Shown here: positions 20,210 to 27,865 of the stretch, one piece after another
How positions within the stretch are numbered: the stretch's first letter is position 1
Layout: every line of letters starts with the position of its first letter
NCBI GenBank assembly: GCA_003241485.1
Contig: QFQD01000004.1
Span: forward strand, 55,089 to 119,088
Direction: 5' to 3'
From: Ancylobacter novellus
GTDB taxonomy: Bacteria > Pseudomonadota > Alphaproteobacteria > Rhizobiales > Xanthobacteraceae
DNA length: 64,000 nucleotides
Program-made: the position numbers and the translations under genes
Notes under the pieces: generated by a model
What the model was told of the DNA's origin: nothing
Databases searched by the model: none
What the model saw: the letters and a program-made list of their open reading frames with translations, nothing else

Positions 20210-20528
20210 ACTCTACGCAACCTCGACAGGGCGGCTCGCGACGCGGGCTTGCGAAAGACCCGTTACAGACAGCCAGTTTCAGTCAATTAAAAGGCGAAGA
20301 TGGTTAATGTCGCGTGTGCAGGCACTTGCACGCGCGCTGGTGAAGCGTCGGCTGTCCCTGCGAAAGAAGATGTGCGCCACGGCGCGCTTGCGCTAGGGTG
20401 CGTCCGCTGCAGCGCAGCGCGTTTCGCACGCTCTTCCAACGATAGGCGTCGCCTTTGGAATGATTGCGAATTGCAATCGTTTGGGCTACGCACACCGAAA
20501 CATCCTAGGGAACCCAAGGATATCAGAC
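20210..20528. other. 319-base intergenic region, esterase / sdhC divergence
   Basis: Holds the control region of sdhCDAB. Near sdhC is the 17-bp palindrome at 20462-20478. Further left is an imperfect inverted repeat around GTGCA/TGCAC (20311-20334) and the likely promoter of the divergent esterase. No gene seen. Confidence 0.4.
20462..20478. promoter_or_regulatory. Perfect palindrome upstream of sdhC, putative operator
   Basis: GATTGC-GAATT-GCAATC, a perfect 6-5-6 inverted repeat 50 bases before the sdhC start. It overlaps the place where a -35 element would lie. The size and AT-rich centre recall Fur-family boxes. Succinate dehydrogenase is iron rich, so iron-linked control is plausible. 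The assignment is inference. Confidence 0.5.
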
Positions 20529-20921
20529 ATGCCAGGAGCGGCCCAGCGGCCTCTTTCCCCGCATCTCCAGATCTATCGCCCGATGCTCACGATGATGATG
20601 TCCATCGTGCACCGCATCACCGGTGTGGCCCTCTATTTCGGCACCCTCCTGCTGGTGGTCTGGCTGATCGCCGCCGCGAGCTCGCCGGAGGCCTTCGATA
20701 AGGTGAACGGCCTTTACGGCAGCTGGCTCGGCCTTCTCGTGCTGGTCGGCTTCAGCTGGGCGCTGATCCACCACACCATTGGCGGCGTACGTCATTTCGT
20801 CTGGGACACCGGGGCCGGTTTCGGGCCTCAGTCGCGCGAATTGCTCGCCAAGCTCACCATTGGCGGCTCGGTGGTGCTGACGGTGCTGCTCTGGATCGTC
20901 ATCTGGGTGGTGAAAGGCTGA
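20529..20921 (+). CDS. sdhC: Succinate dehydrogenase cytochrome b556 subunit
   Basis: 130 residues, three membrane segments; with SdhD it anchors complex II and binds haem b and ubiquinone. RPLSPHLQIYRP and SIVHRITGVAL are the family signature, with the haem-ligand His expected in WALIHHTIGGVRH. The start ATG at 20529 (MPGAAQRP) follows a GGAT-type site. First gene of sdhCDAB; the sdhD start lies three bases beyond its stop. Confidence 0.95.
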   Translation: MPGAAQRPLSPHLQIYRPMLTMMMSIVHRITGVALYFGTLLLVVWLIAAASSPEAFDKVNGLYGSWLGLLVLVGFSWALIHHTIGGVRHFVWDTGAGFGPQSRELLAKLTIGGSVVLTVLLWIVIWVVKG

Positions 20922-20924
20922 ACC

Positions 20925-21323
20925 ATGAGTGTTTCGTCCGGTTCTTCCATGCGCACCGCCCGCCGGCGGGTCGCGGGCCTCGGTTCGGCCCGCTCCGGCA
21001 CGGGCCATTTCTGGCTGCAGCGGGTGACGGCGCTGGCCAATCTCATTCTCGTCATCATCACGCTGCCGATCATCATCAGTGTGGCGGGCGAAGGTCACGG
21101 CGCACTGGTCGCGGCGCTGCGCAACCCGCTCGCGGCGGTGCCGCTGCTGCTGCTGCTGTTGTCGGTGTGCTTCCACATGCGCATCGGCATGCAGGTGGTG
21201 ATCGAGGATTACGTCCATTCCGAGGGGACGAAGGTGCTGGCGCTGATCGCCAATGCCTTCTTCACGACGGCGGTCGGCTTTGCCGGTGCCTTCGCCATCC
21301 TCAAGATCAGTTTCGGAGGCTGA
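20925..21323 (+). CDS. sdhD: Succinate dehydrogenase membrane anchor subunit
   Basis: 132 residues, three membrane segments after a basic N-terminus (MRTARRRVAGLGSARSGTGHFWLQRVTA). HFWLQRVTA is typical of alphaproteobacterial SdhD. The second segment has the likely haem His in CFHMRIGMQVVIEDYVH, and the conserved Asp-Tyr of the quinone site is in EDYVH. It lies between sdhC and sdhA with spacings of a few bases. Confidence 0.94.
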   Translation: MSVSSGSSMRTARRRVAGLGSARSGTGHFWLQRVTALANLILVIITLPIIISVAGEGHGALVAALRNPLAAVPLLLLLLSVCFHMRIGMQVVIEDYVHSEGTKVLALIANAFFTTAVGFAGAFAILKISFGG

Positions 21324-21329
21324 CAGACC

Positions 21330-23165
21330 ATGGCCGGGAGCAATGGCGCCGCCAATGGCGCGAGCCCTCATGTGAACGGGGCCGCCTATCCGATCACCGA
21401 TCACACCTATGACGTCGTCGTGGTCGGCGCCGGCGGCGCGGGCCTGCGCGCCGTGGTCGGCTGCTCGGAAGCCGGGCTGCGCACCGCCTGCGTGACCAAG
21501 GTGTTCCCGACCCGCTCGCACACGGTGGCGGCGCAGGGCGGCATCGCCGCCTCGCTCGGCAATATGGGCACCGACGACTGGCGCTTCCACATGTACGACA
21601 CCGTGAAGGGGTCGGACTGGCTGGGCGACCAGGATGCCATCGAGTATCTGGTGCGCCATGCGCCCGCCGCCGTCTACGAGCTGGAACACTGGGGCGTGCC
21701 GTTCTCGCGCACCGAGGCCGGCACGATCTACCAGCGCCCCTTTGGCGGCATGACCATCGACTACGGCAAGACCCCCGCCCAGCGCACCTGTGCGGCGGCG
21801 GACCGCACCGGGCACGCCATCCTGCACACGCTCTATGGCGCCGCGCTGAAGCACAATGCCGAGTTCTTCATCGAGTATTTCGCGCTCGACCTCATCATGG
21901 ACGAGGACGGCCGCTGCCGTGGCATCGTCGCGCTGAAGATGGATGACGGCACGCTGCACCGATTCCGCGCGCAGACCGTGATCCTCGCTACCGGCGGCTA
22001 TGGCCGGGCCTATTTCTCCGCAACGAGCGCCCACACCTGCACCGGCGACGGCAACGCCATGGTGCTGCGCGCCGGCCTGCCGCTGCAGGACATGGAGTTC
22101 GTGCAGTTCCACCCGACCGGGATCTATGGCTCGGGCTGCCTCATCACCGAGGGCGCGCGCGGCGAGGGTGGCTACCTCACCAATTCCGAGGGCGAGCGCT
22201 TCATGGAGCGCTACGCCCCCTCGGCCAAGGACCTGGCCTCGCGCGACGTCGTCTCTCGCTCCATGACCATGGAGATCCGCGAGGGACGCGGCGTCGGCAA
22301 GAACAAGGACCACATCTATCTGCACCTCGACCACCTGGATCCGGCGATCCTGCACGAGCGCCTGCCGGGCATCTCGGAAAGCGCCAAGATTTTCGCCGGC
22401 GTGGATGTGACCAAGGAGCCGATCCCGGTGCTGCCGACCGTGCACTACAACATGGGCGGCATCCCCACGAACTTCCATGGCGAGGTCGTCACCAAGAAGA
22501 ACGGCAATCCCGACCATGTGGTGCCGGGCCTGATGGCGGTGGGCGAATGCGCCTGCGTGTCGATCCATGGCGCCAACCGCCTCGGCTCGAACTCGCTGAC
22601 CGACCTCGTGGTGTTCGGCCGCGCGGCGGCGCTGCGCTGCGCCGACATCCTGACGCCAGGCGACAAGCAGCCGGAGCTGCCGGCGAACTCCGCCGAGCTG
22701 GCCTTGTCGCGGCTCGACCACTTCCGCAACGCCTCCGGCTCGACGCCGACGGCGGAGCTGCGCCTCTCCATGCAGAAGGTGATGCAGAACAACTGCGCCG
22801 TCTATCGCACCGGCGAGGTGCTGGAGGAAGGTCGCAAGCTGATCGCCGACGTCTTCGCCGGCACGAGCGACATCGACGTGACCGACCGTTCGCTGATCTG
22901 GAACTCGGACCTCATCGAGACGCTGGAATATGACAATCTGATCGCCCAGGCGACGGTCACGATGGAAGGCGCCGCCGCCCGCACCGAGAGCCGTGGCGCG
23001 CATGCGCGCGAGGATTTCCCCGAGCGCGACGACGCCAACTGGATGAAGCACACTCTGGCATTCATGGATGCCAAGGGTTCGGTCACGCTCGATGAGCGCC
23101 CGGTGCACACCTACACGCTGTCGAACGACATCCAGTACATCGAGCCGCGTAAGCGGGTTTACTGA
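21330..23165 (+). CDS. sdhA: Succinate dehydrogenase flavoprotein subunit
   Basis: 611 residues. Oxidises succinate to fumarate using covalently bound FAD. The dinucleotide motif VVGAGGAGLRA lies near residue 33. The flavinylation His is in TRSHTVAAQGG. The catalytic region includes QFHPTGIYGSG, TEGARGEGG and the active-site RDVVSRSM. The C-terminus RTESRGAHAREDFPERDD is standard. Coupled between sdhD and sdhB. Confidence 0.97.
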   Translation: MAGSNGAANGASPHVNGAAYPITDHTYDVVVVGAGGAGLRAVVGCSEAGLRTACVTKVFPTRSHTVAAQGGIAASLGNMGTDDWRFHMYDTVKGSDWLGDQDAIEYLVRHAPAAVYELEHWGVPFSRTEAGTIYQRPFGGMTIDYGKTPAQRTCAAADRTGHAILHTLYGAALKHNAEFFIEYFALDLIMDEDGRCRGIVALKMDDGTLHRFRAQTVILATGGYGRAYFSATSAHTCTGDGNAMVLRAGLPLQDMEFVQFHPTGIYGSGCLITEGARGEGGYLTNSEGERFMERYAPSAKDLASRDVVSRSMTMEIREGRGVGKNKDHIYLHLDHLDPAILHERLPGISESAKIFAGVDVTKEPIPVLPTVHYNMGGIPTNFHGEVVTKKNGNPDHVVPGLMAVGECACVSIHGANRLGSNSLTDLVVFGRAAALRCADILTPGDKQPELPANSAELALSRLDHFRNASGSTPTAELRLSMQKVMQNNCAVYRTGEVLEEGRKLIADVFAGTSDIDVTDRSLIWNSDLIETLEYDNLIAQATVTMEGAAARTESRGAHAREDFPERDDANWMKHTLAFMDAKGSVTLDERPVHTYTLSNDIQYIEPRKRVY

Positions 23166-23236
23166 AACCTTCCGCCCGCTCCACGCGGGCGGGGCCTCGC
23201 CGACCCGACCACGCCTTTCCAGGGACACGTTCCGCC

Positions 23237-24019
23237 ATGGTCCAGCTGACGCTGCCGAAGAACTCGCAGATCAACGAAGGCAAGGTGTGGCCGGCGCCCG
23301 CCGGTGCCAACCGGCTGACCGAGTACCGCATCTATCGCTGGAACCCGGATGACGGGAAGAACCCGCAGGTCGACACCTATTATGTCGACCGCGACGATTG
23401 CGGGCCGATGGTGCTGGACGGCCTCATCTACATCAAGAACAAGGTCGACCCGACCCTGACCTTCCGCCGCTCCTGCCGTGAGGGCATCTGCGGCTCCTGC
23501 GCCATGAACATCGACGGCACCAACACGCTGGCCTGCCTGAAGAGCATGGACGACGTGGACGCGAAGGCGGTGAAGATCTACCCGCTGCCGCACATGCCGG
23601 TGGTGAAGGACCTGGTGCCGGACCTCACCCAGTTCTACGCCCAGCATGCCTCCGTGGAGCCCTGGCTGCACACCGAGACGCCCGCTCCCGAGCGGGAATG
23701 GCGCCAGGGTCGCGGCGACCGCGAGAAGCTGGACGGGCTGTATGAGTGCATCCTGTGCGCCTGCTGCTCGACCTCCTGCCCCAGCTACTGGTGGAACGGC
23801 GACCGCTATCTCGGCCCGGCGGCGCTGCTGCAGGCCTATCGCTGGCTCATCGACAGCCGCGACGAGGCGACCGGCGACCGGCTCGACGATCTGGAAGACC
23901 CGTTCCGGCTCTATCGTTGCCACACCATCATGAACTGCGCCAAGGCGTGCCCCAAGGGGCTGAACCCGGCCAAGGCGATCGCGGAAATCAAGAAGATGAT
24001 GGTGGCGCGCCAGTTCTAA
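23237..24019 (+). CDS. sdhB: Succinate dehydrogenase iron-sulfur subunit
   Basis: 260 residues. Carries electrons from SdhA to quinone through three clusters. [2Fe-2S] ligands are Cys80, 85, 88 and 100. The [4Fe-4S] ligands are Cys171, 174, 177 and 238. The [3Fe-4S] ligands are Cys181, 228 and 234. All ligands are present. Last gene of the operon, 71 bases after sdhA. gluQ begins 20 bases later and may be read through. Confidence 0.97.
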   Translation: MVQLTLPKNSQINEGKVWPAPAGANRLTEYRIYRWNPDDGKNPQVDTYYVDRDDCGPMVLDGLIYIKNKVDPTLTFRRSCREGICGSCAMNIDGTNTLACLKSMDDVDAKAVKIYPLPHMPVVKDLVPDLTQFYAQHASVEPWLHTETPAPEREWRQGRGDREKLDGLYECILCACCSTSCPSYWWNGDRYLGPAALLQAYRWLIDSRDEATGDRLDDLEDPFRLYRCHTIMNCAKACPKGLNPAKAIAEIKKMMVARQF

Positions 24020-24038
24020 CGCGCTACATCAGCGGGTG

Positions 24039-24914
24039 ATGACCTCGCCCGCCCGCCCCACCTTCCGCTTCGCACCGAGCCCGAACGGGCTGCTGCATCT
24101 CGGCCATGCGCGCTCGGCGCTGCTCAATGCGTCCATGGCGCAGGCGGCCGGCGGGCGCCTGCTGCTACGCATCGAGGACATCGACCCTGCACGCTGCCGC
24201 CCCGAATTCGAGGCGGCGATCGAGGAGGACCTCGCCTGGCTCGGGCTGTCCTTCGAGAGCCCGGCACGCCGGCAGTCCGAGCACATGCGCGACTACATCG
24301 CCGCGCTCGGCCGGCTCGACGCGATGGGACTGGTCTATGCGAGCTTCGAGAGCCGCGCCGACATTCGCCGGGAAGTGGAGAAACGACCGGGCTGGCGCCA
24401 TGATCCTGACGACGTGCCACTGTTTCCGTTCCCGCGCGCCTCAATGAGCCGGGATGAGCGGACGGAACGCATGACGGCGGGCCACCCCTACGCGTTGCGG
24501 CTCGATATGGAGTGCGCCGTTGCGCGCGCGGGGCCGCTGTTCTGGCGCGAAGTGGACTGCGCCGGGGGGAGCGAGACCCGCGTCGCGGCCGACCCGCGCG
24601 CCTGGGGCGACGTCATTGTCGCCCGCAAGGACGTGCCGACCAGCTATCACCTCGCCGTGGTGGTGGACGATGCGCTGCAGGGCGTGACCCATGTGGTGCG
24701 CGGCGCTGACCTGAAGGCCGCGACGTCGGTGCACCGGCTGCTGCAGCAGCTGCTCGGCCTGCCCGAGCCTCTCTACACGCACCACTCGCTGCTGCTCGAT
24801 CCCGATGGGCGGAAGCTGTCCAAATCCATCGGTTCGGAGAGCCTGCAGACGCTGCGCGCGAATGGCGCGACGCCCGAGGACATCCGCCGCTGGGCGCTGA
24901 ATGTCGCCGATTAG
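24039..24914 (+). CDS. gluQ: Glutamyl-Q tRNA(Asp) synthetase
   Basis: 291 residues, a truncated glutamyl-tRNA synthetase without the anticodon-binding domain. It attaches glutamate to queuosine at position 34 of tRNA-Asp. The class I signatures are PSPNGLLHLGHARS (HLGH at 20-23) and KLSKS (259-263). RIEDIDPARCRPEF is typical of the family. The ATG at 24039 is preferred to the GTG just before it. It converges with the AEC transporter; no terminator is seen between them. Confidence 0.92.
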   Translation: MTSPARPTFRFAPSPNGLLHLGHARSALLNASMAQAAGGRLLLRIEDIDPARCRPEFEAAIEEDLAWLGLSFESPARRQSEHMRDYIAALGRLDAMGLVYASFESRADIRREVEKRPGWRHDPDDVPLFPFPRASMSRDERTERMTAGHPYALRLDMECAVARAGPLFWREVDCAGGSETRVAADPRAWGDVIVARKDVPTSYHLAVVVDDALQGVTHVVRGADLKAATSVHRLLQQLLGLPEPLYTHHSLLLDPDGRKLSKSIGSESLQTLRANGATPEDIRRWALNVAD

Positions 24915-24944
24915 CCGGCATCATCGACGTTTCGTGGTTCGCCG

Positions 24945-25889
24945 TCAGTTCACGCCGAGGATAAGGAACCAGGCGGTGACAGACAGCAGGCTCAGCGCTG
25001 TGGAGAGCGAGACCGCGCTGGCCGAGGCGGTGACGCCGACGCCGTAGCGCTGCGCGAGCAGATAGGCGTTGATTCCGCACGGCATCGCCGCGAAGGCGAC
25101 GCACACCCCGGCCCAGACCGGCGGCATGGGCAGGAGGAAGGTCAGCGCATAGACGATGGCGGGATGCACGACGAGCTTCAGCGCGGTGATGGTCATCGCC
25201 GGGCCGACATCGCCGCGAATGGGATAACGGTGCAGGGCGAGGCCGAGCGACACCAGCGCGCAGGGCACGGCCGAGGCGGCGAGCATGTCGAGCGTCTGCT
25301 TGAGCAGGCCGCCCGGCGCATAGCCGGAAATCTTGGCAATGCCGCCGGCATAGATTCCGAGCAGGATCGGGTTGAAGGCGAGCCGTCGCCCGAGCTGCTT
25401 GAGCCCCTTCAGCGAAAGGCCGACCGCCGCGCCCTCGGTGAGCACCGTTGCCACCACCATCATGATCGGTAGATGGACCGCGATGAGCAGGAAAAGCGGC
25501 ACCGCCCCCGCCGGCCCGAAGGCCGACAGGATGAGCGGTACGCCCACGAACACCGTGTTCGACTGGCCGGCGGTGAAGCCGTGCACCACGGCCTCGGTAT
25601 GATCGCGGCCGAAAAGCCGGCGCGCCGCCTGCATGGCAATGCCGAACACGACGAACGCGCCGGTGAAATAGGCGATCCAGTAGCCCCAGGGCTGGCCTTC
25701 CTCCGGCAGCCCGGCCTCGGCCAGCGTTTTGAAGATGAGCACCGGCACGGCGAGGCCGAACACATATTCGGACAGGCCCTCCGCCGCCCGCTCGCGCAGA
25801 TGGCCGCTGAGCGAGGCGACGAAGCCGAGGCCGATCAGGCCGAAGACCGGCGCCACGATAAAGGCGATGGCGCCGAGCTGGGCAAGCAT
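24945..25889 (-). CDS. AEC (auxin efflux carrier) family transporter
   Basis: 314 residues with about ten membrane segments. The family is recognised by the N-terminal APVFGLIGLGFVASLSG, the central GFTAGQSNTVFVGVPLILSAFG (Asn/Pro-containing half-helix) and AFAAMPCGINAYLLAQRYG in the second half. Bacterial members move organic acids such as malate or malonate; the substrate here is unknown. The ATG at 25889 lies five bases after the stop of the ACT-like gene, so the two form an operon. Confidence 0.87.
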   Translation of the reverse strand: MLAQLGAIAFIVAPVFGLIGLGFVASLSGHLRERAAEGLSEYVFGLAVPVLIFKTLAEAGLPEEGQPWGYWIAYFTGAFVVFGIAMQAARRLFGRDHTEAVVHGFTAGQSNTVFVGVPLILSAFGPAGAVPLFLLIAVHLPIMMVVATVLTEGAAVGLSLKGLKQLGRRLAFNPILLGIYAGGIAKISGYAPGGLLKQTLDMLAASAVPCALVSLGLALHRYPIRGDVGPAMTITALKLVVHPAIVYALTFLLPMPPVWAGVCVAFAAMPCGINAYLLAQRYGVGVTASASAVSLSTALSLLSVTAWFLILGVN

Positions 25890-25893
25890 GGTT

Positions 25894-26187
25894 TCAGGCC
25901 GCCGCTTCCATCGACGCGCTGGACACAAGATGCGAGGTGCGCACCGGCACCATCACGTCGATCCGTGCCCAGAGGCGTTCGGCCAGTTCTACCGGCGCGG
26001 TAAAACCGACCTCGACGCGCATGACACCGAGGGCGGCCGGATCGAGCCGCTCGTCTTCCGCCGCATCAAGCCGCACACGCGTGGGCTGGACGCCGTGGAT
26101 GGCGAAGGGTTCGAGCAGGCGAAGCATGAGGTTCGGATGGGCATCGGCCTCGACGACGAGGCGATGGCGGAGAAGACCGGCAGTCAT
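25894..26187 (-). CDS. Small protein, probably an orphan ACT-like domain
   Basis: 97 residues. The order LLRHRLVVEADAHPNLMLRLL, then FAIHGVQPTRV, MRVEVGF, PVELAERLWARIDVMVPVR looks like the beta-alpha-beta-beta-alpha-beta pattern of an ACT domain, most like the acetolactate synthase small subunit. No large subunit is nearby. It could bind an amino acid and regulate the adjoining AEC carrier or an enzyme elsewhere. The family assignment is by eye. The promoter at 26320-26348 and a leader with a 28-codon frame precede it. Confidence 0.6.
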   Translation of the reverse strand: MTAGLLRHRLVVEADAHPNLMLRLLEPFAIHGVQPTRVRLDAAEDERLDPAALGVMRVEVGFTAPVELAERLWARIDVMVPVRTSHLVSSASMEAAA

Positions 26188-26225
26188 GGCAAAATCCGAT
26201 GACGAGAGATGAAGACAGGCGTGCG

Positions 26226-26312
26226 TCAGAAACCCCGGCCGACCAGATCGGCCGGGCGGCGAATTCGCCGGCCCGCGCGCAGATGCGTCTTCATGCTGTG
26301 CATCGACATCAT
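26226..26312 (-). CDS. Possible 28-codon leader peptide ORF
   Basis: An ATG at 26312, at the predicted transcript start, opens a 28-codon frame ending at 26226, 38 bases before the ACT-like gene. Four of the first seven residues are Met (MMSMHSM), followed by a basic stretch. The frame overlaps a perfect hairpin, CCGGCCGA-N5-TCGGCCGG. It may be an attenuation leader or a leaderless micro-protein, or chance. No clear ribosome binding site. Confidence 0.25.
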   Translation of the reverse strand: MMSMHSMKTHLRAGRRIRRPADLVGRGF

Positions 26313-26319
26313 GGCCGCG

Positions 26320-26348
26320 AAGCTAGGCGCCGGCGGCCGCCGCGTCAA
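26320..26348 (-). promoter_or_regulatory. Putative sigma-70 promoter for the ACT-like / AEC operon
   Basis: On the minus strand, TTGACG (26348-26343), exactly 17 bases of spacer, then TAGCTT (26325-26320). Predicted start near 26313, giving a leader of about 125 bases before the gene that starts at 26187. Confidence 0.5.
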
Positions 26349-26381
26349 TGGTGCTGTCCTGTTTCGCACGCCGCTTCATGC

Positions 26382-26972
26382 TCAGGGCGCCGGCGCACCG
26401 CGGTCCAGCAGCATGTAGCTGGTCGGATTGTCCGGGCAGAGCCCCCCCGCGCATTCCAGCACCGTCGACACGCCATTGCCGAGCGCCAGCAGCGCGATCA
26501 GCGCGAAGGCGACGAGCGCGAGGCCCGAGAGCCGGTGCCGCGCCGGGACGGCCTCGAACTGGCGGTCGACCAGCAGCAGCAGGGCGCAGCCGCCAATGAT
26601 GAGGATGAACAGAAACAGCGCCCAGCTGTAGAAATGCAGCCCAAGGAACGGGTCGCCATAGGTGCCCGTGCCCGGCACGATGTGCAGCAGAACCTGCCGG
26701 GCCGAGATCGCCGCGCCGGCCATGGCCGAGAGGATGGCGATGCCATAATGGCTCGGCCGGGCGCCGAAGCGCAGGTTCAGCGCGAGTCCCACGCCGACGC
26801 CGACGAAGCCCACGCGCTGCAGCAGGCAGAGCGGGCAGGGCAGATCGCCGCCGACCAGCTGGTCGTAGAACGCGAAAGCCAGCACGACGCTGACGGCGAT
26901 GAGCCCGAGCGCGTTGAGCTGGCGGGAGAGTTCAGGCCACAGCGAAGCGGAGCGGCTGGTGTCCGTGTTCAT
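26382..26972 (-). CDS. DsbB-family protein with relocated second cysteine pair
   Basis: 196 residues. Four or five hydrophobic segments. The first redox motif is C46-P-L-C49 (DLPCPLCLLQR), as in DsbB. The usual second periplasmic loop (HIVPGTGTYGDPFLGLHFYSWALF) has no Cys. Instead CAGGLC (Cys174, Cys179) lies after the last hydrophobic segment, near the C-terminus. It should still relay dithiol oxidation to quinone, but with a different geometry. The start ATG at 26972 (MNTDTSRS) lies 10 bases after the stop of a DUF5993 micro-protein; the two form an operon. Distinct from the dsbB at 14713-15237. Confidence 0.82.
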   Translation of the reverse strand: MNTDTSRSASLWPELSRQLNALGLIAVSVVLAFAFYDQLVGGDLPCPLCLLQRVGFVGVGVGLALNLRFGARPSHYGIAILSAMAGAAISARQVLLHIVPGTGTYGDPFLGLHFYSWALFLFILIIGGCALLLLVDRQFEAVPARHRLSGLALVAFALIALLALGNGVSTVLECAGGLCPDNPTSYMLLDRGAPAP

Positions 26973-26982
26973 GGCGCAGCGC

Positions 26983-27138
26983 TCACAGCACGATGTTGAG
27001 GGGATCGGTGGCGTGCGCGTGGAACAGCGCCAGCAGCACGGCCATCGAGACCAGCCATGCCAGCACGGCGGCCAGCCGCTGGCCCGCGAACGCAAGAAGG
27101 AGGGCGAAGAACAGACCGAAGAAGGGAAGGCTCATCAT
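26983..27138 (-). CDS. DUF5993-type micro-membrane protein
   Basis: 51 residues, MMSLPFFGLFFALLLAFAGQ and onward: two hydrophobic segments (about 3-18 and 22-40) and a short polar tail HAHATDPLNIVL. The HATDxLxI/L ending and pairing with a DsbB-like protein match what I know of DUF5993. The ATG at 27138 is the likely start, with a second ATG directly after. It is too small for most gene finders' defaults. It may help assemble the DsbB-like protein; function unknown. Confidence 0.72.
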   Translation of the reverse strand: MMSLPFFGLFFALLLAFAGQRLAAVLAWLVSMAVLLALFHAHATDPLNIVL

Positions 27139-27351
27139 GGGCGGCACCCGCGGTGCAAACCGGCGGATGCCGGTGCGGTAGTTTGATGTGTAGCGCCACG
27201 CCTTGAGGAAGTCATGACGCATTGCGGTGGTCGCACCCTCGTCGTGTCGCCAAGCTATCGATTGACGCTGGAAGCGGCTGGCGGCACGCTCGCTTGCCGG
27301 GCGAGAGCGTCGCGGCCAATGACAAATCAAGCCAGCTTCGGGATGGAAACG

Positions 27352-27852
27352 ATGAGATTGCTTTATGTGAGTCTTGCGTTCGCAGCCGCGCTGCTCGTCG
27401 CCTCGTGCGGCGAGCCGACGCCGGGCCCCGCCGGCCCACCCGGCCCGCAGGGAGCGGCCGGTCCCGCAGGTCCGGCAGGCCCCGCCGGCCCGGCGGGCGC
27501 CGTTGGCCCGGCCGGTCCTGCCGGTCCCAAGGGCGAGGCGGGTGTCGCGGGTCCCGCAGGTCCGGCGGGTCCGGCCGGCGCGACAGGCCCTGCGGGCCCG
27601 GCGGGCGACAAGGGCGAGGCGGCCAGCATGGCGCAGGCGCCCGGTGCGGTGCGGGTCTACACCCGTCGCGAGTGCTTCTCTCCGGAAGGCTGCCACATGA
27701 CCTGCGAACCCGACGAGGTCGTGGTCAACGCCTATCTCGCCCCGCATGAAGGCGAGACGACCATCCTGAGCGAGCGGGAAGTCCGCTTCGCGCCGAAGCC
27801 GGCGGATGCCGCGCGCGCGCCGCTGATGGTGCTCATCTGCGCCCGCAAGTGA
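27352..27852 (+). CDS. Collagen-like lipoprotein
   Basis: 166 residues from the ATG at 27352. The signal sequence ends in the lipobox VASC, with Cys19 the lipidation site. Residues 25-90 are 22 uninterrupted Gly-X-Y triplets (mostly GPA, with GPP, GPK, GEA, GDK), able to form a collagen triple helix. The C-terminal ~75 residues are globular, with cysteines in RRECFSPEGCHMTC and LICARK. Bacterial collagen-like proteins act as surface stalks or adhesins; the role here is unknown. The repeat region is prone to slippage, so length may vary between strains. Convergent with priA. Confidence 0.82.
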   Translation: MRLLYVSLAFAAALLVASCGEPTPGPAGPPGPQGAAGPAGPAGPAGPAGAVGPAGPAGPKGEAGVAGPAGPAGPAGATGPAGPAGDKGEAASMAQAPGAVRVYTRRECFSPEGCHMTCEPDEVVVNAYLAPHEGETTILSEREVRFAPKPADAARAPLMVLICARK

Positions 27853-27865
27853 GCACGGCCGCGCG

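Noticed and set aside
20523..23228. 901-residue open frame on the minus strand across sdhC-sdhA
   Set aside because: Antisense shadow of well-identified sdh genes; high GC leaves the opposite frame open. Composition is His/Arg/Gly-rich with no domain.
27363..27629. Minus-strand collagen-like frame opposite the lipoprotein
   Set aside because: The complement of a GGN-CCN-rich repeat also reads as Gly-Pro repeats; only the plus frame has a signal peptide, lipobox and globular end.
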